NCBI GenBank assembly: GCA_013398015.1
Contig: VZRR01014210.1
Location: forward strand, 558,001 to 622,000
From: Oreocharis arfaki
Taxonomy: Eukaryota; Chordata; Aves; Passeriformes; Paramythiidae
Direction of reading: 5' to 3'
Length of the DNA: 64,000 bases
Positions within the stretch are counted from its first letter, which is position 1, and each line of letters opens with the position of its first letter. The notes under the pieces are model-generated. The model saw nothing but the letters and a program-made list of their open reading frames with translations, searched no databases and was not told where the DNA came from. Shown in pieces: positions 24,450 through 34,124 of this stretch. Both the position numbers and the translations under genes were made by a program.

Positions 24450-26480
24450 CCCTGCCACTGGCGCTTGTATTATTCCATAATTCTTATCTCGACTGAGCTC
24501 TTCCATCCCCAATTACCGTCTGCTTTGTCTCCTCCCCTGTCAGACACTGGGGTGAGTTAATGACACCCATTTTGCACACGTCTTGGGTCTCCCTAAAGAC
24601 AAATATGATTTCTTTATAAATATACTTAGTTTTGCATTCACTTTTGAGGCATTTCGGTTAGGAGATTTCCAGGAATGTAGCCCAGAATGGAAGCCATCTT
24701 GTAATTGAAAAATACAATGAATTATTTTTTATCTATAAATGTCTCTCATTGTAATTACAAGTTATCTGCGTCATGATTAAACATGCTTATATGCCTCCTT
24801 TTTTCCCCTAATTTATATATTCTCTCAAGACAGTACTTCTGGCAAATGGAATTAATTTTTAAAATGTGATTCAGGAAAGTGTAACGCGGAGGTAATGTTA
24901 TACAACATAAAAGAATTTATCAGCTATTCACAATAATCAGCACTGAAAGAAAAGTGTATATATCCAAAGGATGAGGTTGAATTCTTGAGCATGTGTAAGT
25001 ATCACTGACTTCAACAGGACTTTTAAGATTCAGCATTTGTTAGTCCGGTCTGTAGACCATATCTATCAAATGGCAATGTTTGCCATCAGTACTTAAAAGA
25101 TGTTAACATCAAAAATCAAGTTTAACTCCAACTTGTCCCTTACAGGGTGTGAAGACAAAAACTGTAATTCTTCTCCCACTTTAGGTGTTTCACAGTGGTA
25201 AGAACCCTTTAATGTCCAAGCATCAGAAAACAAAGAAAAACACACCTTGGATATTTTTATTTTTATCATTTGAATGAAAACTTACGCAGATATTACGCAG
25301 TTTAATTTCTCCCAATGACTACTGAAAGCATTTTTCATAAACACTAGATACTGTTTTGTCTTCCTGAACCCACTGACAGGACCAAACACTATTCATTTTG
25401 GTGTTACTCTTTAATTTGTTCTGGGAACTTTAGGTTTCACAAAAATGGCACTTAGTCACCATTGAATAATAAGGTACACTTCCGGACAACATTCTTCCCT
25501 TTAATCTGCAGATTGTGTGATTAAAGGCAAGAAAGGTAGTAAATAATTCTCTAGGGAGCTTCCATGCATGTATAAACATGTCTGGAGGAGTGGAATGGGG
25601 TTGCTTTAAGAAATAAGGCTTTCTTTGTTTGAATCCTGTTCTGGGGTTTGGTGCAAGTAGAAGAATAAGTAAAAGTCATGATTGCTTTCTGTTAAGTCAT
25701 GAGTTACTTCATTGGCATCTCTGTGAAACCAGTGAGGTGAAAGGAAAATTGCAACAATTCATTTGCTAATATATTTGTGGAAGGTGGTAACTGTACCTGT
25801 GCTGCTGAAGGTCACACCAGTCTGCCCAATTTCAAAACTTACTCCTGCTCTTTTTGCCTACAGATGATTCAAAATCACTTATAAGATGCAAGAAAACTGT
25901 GCACAGAAGCAGTATAAAACATGGGAACTCGGCATAAGGAAACAAAAACTACAGCTAAGAGCTTAAAGGTTTGCATATGCAATTATGCACAGGCTGTGAG
26001 AAGTCTGTGCAGGTTTGCACTAAAGCATGAAATATCAGCATGTTGTCTGACAAAGACTAACTAGAAATTCAGGCTGTGCAGCCCCTGTTCCTTCTGCTGT
26101 CCTGCAGATCTATGGATAGCTTATTAACAGAGCTAATCATATTTGAAAACTCAAAGCTCCTCACTGGCTGGCAGGAAGCAGGTCCTCCTGGGACTCTAAT
26201 TTTTACTCTTTTAAGGTGGCATGTAGAAGCTATCTTTGCTGCCACATCCCTAGGGTTTTGATACCTTCTTCATAGCCTCACTTCCTGGAGCAATAACAAG
26301 CTTCATTTTCCTTAAAAATGAAGTGTCAAATGCTGCAAGGACTGTGGAAAAGTTTAAAGACCTAACTTGGCTGGATTCAATACCCCCAATATCAAGACAT
26401 AAGAACAATCGTATTTGCTTCCACTAAAAATCTCACGACTTTTTAAACTGGCTCATTAGTTTTGAAATAATTTTTAAGCC
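24450..26480. other. Unique AT-rich sequence, no gene seen
   Basis: No gene or repeat recognised. CTTGTAATT (24698-24706) and AATTACAAG (24753-24761) form a 9-base inverted repeat around a very AT-rich stretch. A 12-base perfect palindrome at 25971-25982 is listed separately. Open frames are at or below 69 codons. Confidence 0.5.
25971..25982. promoter_or_regulatory. Palindromic POU-type site
   Basis: TTGCATATGCAA is a perfect 12-base palindrome, one base per side away from the ATGCATATGCAT element bound by POU-factor dimers. TGCACAG (25986-25992) and CTGTGCA (26005-26011) just downstream form a second inverted repeat. Binding is inferred from the motif alone. Confidence 0.3.
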
Positions 26481-26487
26481 TTTCTCA

Positions 26488-26516
26488 AAATATACTTGGA
26501 CTTGCCAAGTATATTT
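26488..26516. other. Perfect 12-bp hairpin overlapping an octamer motif
   Basis: AAATATACTTGG, a 5-base loop ACTTG, then CCAAGTATATTT: a perfect 12-bp inverted repeat. The right arm runs into ATTTGCAT (26513-26520), the exact octamer motif. No U-run follows at the 3' side of a GC-rich stem, and terminators of that type are not expected in a vertebrate. Confidence 0.6.
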
Positions 26517-26783
26517 GCATTTTTTGATTTTTCTATTAATTATCTGGCAACTGAATGAGGAAATGGTAAAACCCACCTGCACTGGTCAAACAAAAAGACA
26601 CAAGCTCTCATAATGTGTGGAGGCCGGGCAGAAACCTGTTGTCAGGAAGTGAGGACAGTTAATAAGTAGAGGCAGTCTTGGTGCCATTTTACTGAGTCTA
26701 TCGTGTTAAATAGCACAATATTTACAGCATGAGCAAATAACAGAAAAACTTGGCTAATGCTCCCAAAATAGGTCGGAAGATTT

Positions 26784-26918
26784 TCTTTCCTTCCTTCCTT
26801 CCTCCCTTCCTCCCTTCCTCCCTTCCTCCCTTCCTCCCTTCCTCCCTTCCTCCCTTCCTCCCTTCCTCCCTCCCTTCCTCCCTTCCTCCCTTCCTCCCTT
26901 CCTCCCTTCCTCCCTTCC
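26784..26918. repeat. (TTCCTCCC)n polypyrimidine microsatellite
   Basis: Begins as (TTCC)n and becomes an 8-base TTCCTCCC repeat for about 120 bases with one phase slip near 26865. The minus strand is pure purine (GGGAGGAA)n, a sequence class able to form triplex (H-DNA) and G-rich structures and prone to length change. Open frames on both strands (92 codons minus, 81 codons plus) are repeat translation (KGGREEGR; PPFLPSSL) and not genes. Confidence 0.95.
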
Positions 26919-27449
26919 ATCTTAATTCCAGCTCTTTTTTGTTACGTGGAAATATATCTCTATTCTTGGCTCAGGTTCTATTAGTGAAGTTTTGAAGCAG
27001 TTACTGAAAATAAGGGAAAGAAAAAACAGAAAGATCAAGAATATTTTTTGAAAGAAGCTTAACTTCAAACTGTGGTACATTTACAAAAATGAAATGCCAT
27101 ACTGACACAGAACATTAGCCCATTAAGGACAGTAATCTATCTCTGAAAGAAGTAATAGGAGGTGCTATTTTGGAGACTAATGGTGATAAGCAGTAGTCCC
27201 TTCCATTTGGTGACACAGAGCATCTAAAATCCCTGTGTGAGATTTAGAGAGCATGTGCCTGATTTTTCTGTTTAGTATCTGTTTCTCCCACACTGTATTT
27301 CCACAACTTTCCCTATGATTCTTTATTATTCTGCTGATATTGTTTTTCTTCATAACCTACTGTTACAAAAGTTTCAAGAATCCCTGTATCCACTGTGTGA
27401 AAAAGTACTTTCTACTGTCTGGTTTGAACTTACCTTGTGTTGACTTCAC

Positions 27450-27698
27450 TTACTGCTCAGTCAGCTGGTAGAGTGGGGTTGGTGAATAACAGTTCGCAGA
27501 TATCTTATTCATCATCTTGTAGCTACTGCAAACCTCTATCATACTCCATTTTCTTCTCTTGAAACTGAAGAGTCCCAGACTCCTTGGTGTCTCCTTGTAA
27601 TGCAATGGCTTTACCTGCTTACTCATTTTAGTTTCTCTTCTTTGTACTTTCTCTGACTCCGCTGACTTTTCTGAGATGGAGAGACCACTCATACACAC
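27450..27698 (-). pseudogene. CR1 ORF2 C-terminal relic
   Basis: An 82-codon open remnant of the C-terminal part of CR1 ORF2. VQRRETKMSKQ, LGLFSFKRRKW and MIEVCSSYKMMNKI line up with the usual VQRRATKMIKGLE..LGLFSLEKRRLRGDMIEVYKIMNG order. It lies inside the long element at 27095-29990. Confidence 0.8.
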
Positions 27699-28029
27699 TG
27701 TATTCAGGATATGGGCATATTAATGTTTCAAATAGTAGCAAAATACTTTTTTTTTGCTACCAATACTTTTTTTGTTTTCTCTCAGTACTGTTCCTGATGA
27801 TGTCACTTCTTGTCATACGGATAATTCTTCTCAGCTGATGATAATGAATTAAACCACTCCTCTGAGTTGTACATCTAATTTCTGAGCTCAGCATCATGTA
27901 AACACCATTTGGATTATTTTTTTCTGCCTTAAAGTTATCTACTCTCAAGCTTATCTGTTGAGTTTTTCCTAGTTACTTGTTGCAGCTCTTTTGTTGATCC
28001 TTACCAGCAGCATGGTATTTGACTTCCCA

Positions 28030-28053
28030 AAATAACTTACTATCATCTGTGAA
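28030..28053 (-). pseudogene. Relic of the reverse-transcriptase active site
   Basis: Minus-strand translation FTDDSKLF corresponds to the FADD-TKL signature of CR1-type reverse transcriptase. The two catalytic aspartates are still encoded although the surrounding frame is broken. Part of the relic at 27095-29990. Confidence 0.7.
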
Positions 28054-29994
28054 ATTGGAAATTTCATGATTCACTCACTTTTCCAGATTACTGATGAAGA
28101 TCTTGAACCAAACTGGTCTGAATACAGATTAATTTATGACCGTTCTACCAGCTCTTGACCTCTTCAAAAGTGACTATTGAACCCTTCCAGTTGCATCCCA
28201 TCTAACCATCTTTTAATGCGCTAAAGGACTTTTTATTCAACTTTAAAGCAGTTTTATTTCCTCAAGAGTCTTTGGTTAAAAAAACTGTCAGAAGGTTTTA
28301 GAAAATGTGCTCTGACCACTTGATCCTCTTTGTCCACACATTCACTGGCACACCTGGTAAACCAGAATGATGAAAACTCCACCAGTGAAGCAGGAATAAC
28401 CCTTTGTCTTTATGCCAAAAGTACAGACTTGTGATTGGATAACCCTTACTGGAACCCTCCTAATAAATCACCTTCTTTAATATGCTCAGGGACCTTTTAT
28501 GCATCACAGACTCAATGGCCTTGTTATGGGGGGAGGGCAGATTCACCAGATTGTAGGTCCCAGGAGCTGCCCATCCAGACCTCCCTTTAAAGATAGGATT
28601 GCTTAAACACCACTTCTCTGGTACAATAGACTACAACTTTTTTTTTTAAGATACTCTTCAAATTCTCTTATTCCTCTTACTTTTTTTAATGTGTCATGTA
28701 TTATAGACTTTCCTTTCTTCTCCTTTGTGCAGGCATACCATTTTTTAATTCCCTTTTTTTTCCATAAGAGATTGACTTTTTCCATTTCCCATCATTTGCT
28801 ATGATAGCTTTTCCTCTGAGCCTTGAAGAGATTTCATTTGATGACTTCATTTTCTCCTGGAACCGCAGTACACAGTTTAACTGGCCTTGCAATACATACT
28901 CCAGGCTCTTGCTCGTAGAGCTATTCTTTACAGGACATTTTTATTGGCTGGTTGAATTTTTCATTTGTTCTATTTTTTAATGTCTCTTTTTTCATTTAGT
29001 GCTCTTTCTTGAAACTGGATATCTGTCTGCCGGATTTGTCTTTTTCTCTCATGATACAAAATTGTCTTCAACTATGTTGTGACCACAGTTAAAGAGTGGC
29101 TCACCCACTAGTAACTCTGGAATGAGATCCTGTGCCCCCACTGAGACCAAGTTCAGGGTATTGTCTGGGTTCCTTTTTTTTATTTTGGGTCTGAAGCAGG
29201 CTAATGTAGGAAGGAGCTTTTTATTGCATTGAAAAAATTTCTTCGTCTCATCCTTATGAGGCACTGAACTATATCTAGATAGTTAAAATCTACCATATTT
29301 TGTCTCTCTTAACTGCAGTTTCTTCAGTTTTGCTGAAGAAAATGCTATATTTTTACTATCAAAGTGCTGGATTTCACCAACAGATTCCTCAGTGCACTTC
29401 TTCTCCCACAATATTAAACTTGAACTTCCCACAATATTATATTTGAACTTAGCATCATACCTCCTGTACTATGCCTCTCTCACACCCTCTTATCCCCTCT
29501 TTACTTTTTATAAAATTGATGTCTTAGCACCCTAATAATCTTATTTACCTCCCTTCCATGGGAGGTAAACAATCTCCATGACATGTTTTCTGTCAGGTTT
29601 GCTGCTGGTGCTGACCACTCCAGTTTTCTATCATTTTTACCATTGCTGCAGAAGCATCTATAATTTTGGATTTTGCTCAGTGTTCCAAATGCTATTGAAC
29701 TGGCACTCTATGCAGACTGGTTACCATTCTCCTTTCATCACAGTTCTCTATTTACATCCCTCCTGACCTTTCTGGGCATTAGCCACACCCTCTTTGAGGA
29801 CTCTTTGGGACTGAACTGAGTGTTCCTCAGTGTCTGTCAGCTTTCTCTTGCTTCTAGTGTAGATAATCCTCTCTGATAATTTTGACTTCCAGGGCCACTA
29901 CGTTTGGTTAAAGTAAAGCTTATGTTTCTAGGATACAACATTCTCCACATATTTATCAGTTCTTAATACAAACAAACCCCTCTGTTCTGTACCT

Positions 29995-32900
29995 TTGAGT
30001 CAGCCCTCCCCTGTGGCTCTAGACCTCTTCCCACCCCATGGGCCTTACACTGGAATTGACTGTATTTCAGAGCAAAGAGGTCACAGAGGCCAGTGTCCCA
30101 CCCAGGTGCTTGCATTTGCAATAAAGGCTGTTTCTCCTGTACTTCCACAGACTGCTGGTAGCAACATAAACCAAGATCAGCAGCTCTTTCTCTGCTCCTC
30201 AAACCAAACGAATCAAAGTAAACTGAGACCTTCTGAGGTCTGCTGCTATTGCACTCTACTGAAAAATTCTATGTGATCCTCTCCAGTGCCACAAACTCAG
30301 CAATCCACACACCTATGAAGCAAGAATACTACTCCCACCACCTGCTTCTCCCAGCCCTGAAGACCCCTCAGCACAAAAAGACACTACAGCACCAGCTGGG
30401 TGCTGGATCTTGTTCGAGAGCCCTCTTACCCTGAGACTAGCATGCTCCTCAGCAACACAAGGCTGTGGGGAAACAAGGATGTGTCCCTGGACCTCATTTG
30501 TGAACCTCTCTGACTCTCCTAGCTGCTCCTATTCTTATTCTCTCAGCTAGAGAGAGCAACCCTGTCATCCCAGACTAGGGCTGTGCATTCTATCTACTTG
30601 TAATCCTCGCTCCTTGGGAAAATACTCCTTCCTACCTGATGTACCCTGAGCAATGGATAAGGGACTTCACAGCCCATTGCTGGACTTCCCCTTGCACCTT
30701 GAGCTTGAAACATGGTTTTGAAGGCATACAGTAATTTATCTTCCCTTCAGTAGATAATGAAGATTATGTTATCCTCTTAATCTATTTTACCCTTATTAAG
30801 CTAGTTAGCAACAAAGTCATATCTGGCCTGAGACCTACCGTGCTTACTTGCCTTCCAGGAGCCATCCTGACAAGCCATCAGAATTCCTGAAGGCGCTGCC
30901 ATTGTTCTCTTCATTTCACTGTCATTTATGGAGGCAAAATTGATGCAAAATGCTTCCTCATCTTGATATGAAAAGATTTCATTTCCATATATACATGTGG
31001 GTGTCTACAATTGCTCAACACGCAAAGAATTACTGAATTAGACCTCGGGTGTTCACATCCTTTTTTTCCTATTTCTGCTCTAATCTTATTTCCTGCATGA
31101 ATTTATTTTCAAAGAAGAAAGAATCTGATTTGGTTTTAATAAATTTAAAGAGTATGAATCAGAAGAATATGATTTGTTTTCATTCAATTTAATTAATTTA
31201 GCATTTCATATGACATGATTTCTATGAATTTGCATTGGTGTACCTCGACTGTAACAGATGATTTTTTAAAACTCTATGAATTGTTTATACATTTCATTTA
31301 AGGCTGTATCCTCAACTGCAACAAACTGATATCTTCTCTTTACATGATTGCTGCTGAGGATTTGGCTCCGTAATTTCAGATGAAAGATTTCTTCACCAAT
31401 GACATGAAGCCACTTTGAGACACACATATAAACCAGCTGCTGGGGAAGTATTTTACTAGCCAAGAGAACACAGCCTTCAGTTTCAGTCATACACAATGGC
31501 TCAGATATCCAAAACCTAGCAGGAGTCTAATATTATTTCATAGTAATGGTGAGAAATAGTCAGGAAATGTGTTTAGATGCTTATCCCAGGAAAGAAAGGA
31601 AGAGGAAACTGACAATGTCCCCAGACCTGCAGCAGTAATATAAGAAATGAAGAGAACTAACAGCAATGTGCTAGAGATGATATCTGTAACTAGAGAGTAC
31701 TGCTGTGGTGAATTCAGAAAATGAAAATTAATGAGAAAGGATGGGCAACTAAAGAAAAGTTTCATATCATCAGGGCATGGCTATAACAATTTTCTTTAAA
31801 GGGCCATGACAGCCTATACAACACATGACTAAAGAAAAAAAGGAAAAAGGCAAAAAAAGGGGGAAGATGTGCATACAGGAGAGGACATACAGAAAAAAAT
31901 GATAGAATTTTGTAATTATATTGCATTTATAAATTTTCAAGGGCCACCCCTTGGGTGATGGCTGCTGTGGATAAGTGCAGCCTGAGGCACAATCTATCAA
32001 ATTCCTAACTCAGGTCAACAGCTTGAACAAAATAATGGTAATATCGACTTTTCTTCAGCAAGCTGTGATTTTGGCTCGGCAAATTCCCTTTAAAAGCTCT
32101 TCAGAAAGGAGAGCCGCTATTACAAATCAGTTGCTGATGCCCTCTTCTAGTAGCTGTGTTATCTTTCTCTGATGCTTCACATTTGTTCTGACTTAAAAGC
32201 TCAACACACTCAGAAACAAATTGGGAATATATTTCAAGACAACACTGTCTGACTTTGAGTAGATGCAATATCAGGCATGTAAGCATGGAAACGAAGCAGC
32301 AACATTTTTCACGACTAGCCGTTAGTAACTTAAAGCAACTCCATAGGGATCAAAGATTGCAATGAAGACAGAGACACTGGGGATGGCCAGCACTCTGGAG
32401 ATGGCACTAACCTCACTCTGCATTACCCCATGTCAGCACATTGCAGACCAGCAGTGCTGTGAGAGCTGAGGACAATAAATTTAGGAACTGCGCACAGAAA
32501 TTCAGGGAAGAAAACAGACGTGAGGAAGACAAAAGGAAATGAAAAGAACATGGTTAAATATCTCCAAAGAGCCAAATCATCCCCTGACACAGGACAGAAT
32601 GGCCCTTGGCATTTGCAGAACTGTGTCTGCATTCTGCTGACATTCGTTTTTCATTATGTGCAGTTTTCCTCAAGAAAAATTTGGATAAAAGGTTTAGAAA
32701 CTTCCATGTTCCTGAGATGTGGAATTACTTGATCTCACTGATACAGTCATTGCACAGACATCATTGAGAGAGAGAAGAGTCTTTAAAGAGGATATTTAAG
32801 TGTGCATTTCTTACAGAAAATAAATATTTCCACATTCATTACAGCCACCGTGTGGTTTTGTTGCTGTTGCAATGTAAAAAAGCAGTTATGACAACCTACC

Positions 32901-34090
32901 ATGATTTCCCGAGGATACATTTTCAAATATATACATATATTTTAACTACTTTTTTTTATATTTTAAAACACTGTAAGACATCTTAAGTTGCATTAAAAAT
33001 GCTGCAGAGATTTCCAGAATGAAATTAAGAAGCTGGGCAAAGTGCTCTGTAAATATAATCAAAAGACAGTTGGAATCAAAATAAACTCACATCTGAGCAT
33101 TTCATATAAATGTAAAGGAAACCAATTTAACATTCCTTCCACTATAAATCCCTGAAAGTTATAGAAAACATCCTTGAAGTCTTCAAGTAAAGATTCAGTT
33201 AAGGACTGCTGTAGTGTTGTCAGGGAAGGAGCTCTCCTGCTTGTTTACAAATAATCTCTTCCACTGACGCTTCTTGTGCTACCAGAGAACAGGGGAGGAA
33301 ACGCTGTCCTTCTGCCTCACCTTTTCCCTCGAGAACATCATGCACAGAGGGGGACAAGGTGAGAGCCACCACACGGGGAGGCATTGGCCAGCAGAAAAAC
33401 CTTCCCTCAGCACAACAACAAAACTGAAAGAAGCAGGAGCAAAGTGCAAATCTTCCCTGAGATCACGAAAATGGCAACTGCCCTTTATACAGAGCAAGAG
33501 CAGAAGAGTCACAGTTTTGCCTGGGAGGAGTGTTTCCAGGAGGAGCTGCATTAATCTGCAGTCTTAAAAGGGCTGTAGAATAAACACAGTTGTACTGTTT
33601 TGGGAAGGAAGAGTTTAAAAAAAAAAAAAAAAATTAAAAAAAAAAGAAAGAAAGGTGTCTTACAACTGAATTGGAAACTACAGCCATGTTATTTTTTTCT
33701 TAATAATAAATCTCATGACACACTTGATTGAGGCAGGAGACCAGCATTTTGACCAAAGTCAGATCACTGGTTTGTCCGGTGGGGTAGAGCAAGGAGCTGG
33801 GAGAGACACACCCCATTTTGCTCAATCAAAAGTTGAGCTCTGTCTGTATCTCCAAGATACTTCAGATTAGTTTCCATAACACATTACTAATTTATTTTCT
33901 TCTTAGAAGAGAAATCACAAGGCAGAAAGGAATCATATTCTCTGTAGAAAAGAGGCTTTTCCCCTTCCTTTCACTTCAAATAAGGTGAGTAAATGGATTT
34001 ACATTTTAAAGTAATATTGGGGGAATAGAACGAGCATTTTCTAGGGTAAAGACTGTATCACTAGAAGTTTACTGGCTATAAGCAAAAAAA
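29995..34090. other. No gene seen; possible extension of the old CR1 at its start
   Basis: 29995-30700 is less AT-rich and may hold the decayed 5' part of the preceding CR1, but I could not match it block by block. Its frames (93 codons plus, 29995-30276; 79 minus) are not recognised. From 30700 onward there is only AT-rich unique sequence. A 97-codon plus frame (33274-33567) and a 90-codon minus frame (33279-33551) face each other with no recognised product. An A17 run and adjoining A/G-rich tract lies at 33617-33653. Confidence 0.45.
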
Positions 34091-34097
34091 AATGGCA

Positions 34098-34121
34098 GGG
34101 AGTGAGGGGTGGGGGGTAGGG
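34098..34121 (+). other. G-quadruplex motif
   Basis: Four G tracts (3, 4, 6 and 3 bases) separated by loops of 5, 1 and 2 bases satisfy the strict G3N1-7 rule. It is isolated in AT-rich DNA with no promoter-like CpG content around it. Confidence 0.75.
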
Positions 34122-34124
34122 AAG

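Larger units (their letters stand above)
27095..29990 (-). mobile_element. Very old, long CR1 LINE relic (EN-RT-3' UTR)
   Basis: One contiguous reverse-strand copy with domains in the right order. In the minus-strand sense: endonuclease end near 29100-29190 (LNLVSVGAQDLIPELLVGE and CGHNIVE, compare LDLVLTNKEGLVGDV..GCSDHEIVE); reverse-transcriptase motif PGTYNLVNL at 28565-28539 (compare PGNYRPVSL); a SVFRPVWFKIFISNLEK block near 28080-28135 (compare SVLGPVLFNIFINDLEK); the catalytic-site relic FTDDSKLF at 28053-28030 (compare FADDTKLF); the C-terminal block at 27698-27450 with VQRRETKM, SLGLFSFKRRK and MIEVC; then a 3' UTR whose end near 27095-27180 resembles the 'ggcccatctagtccag...cctgtctctgacag' tail common in turtle and crocodilian CR1. 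Many stops and frameshifts make it dead. The 5' limit is uncertain: similarity weakens above 29300 and is not claimed beyond about 30000. The resemblance suggests an ancient sauropsid subfamily distinct from the younger copies at 20-24 kb. Confidence 0.75.

Noticed and set aside
26642..26995. Open frames encoding repetitive KGGREEGR and PPFLPSSL peptides
   Set aside because: They are direct translations of the TTCCTCCC microsatellite and its flanks.
33274..33567. Facing 97- and 90-codon frames on opposite strands
   Set aside because: No family resemblance, no convincing splice sites, and composition-driven overlap on both strands.
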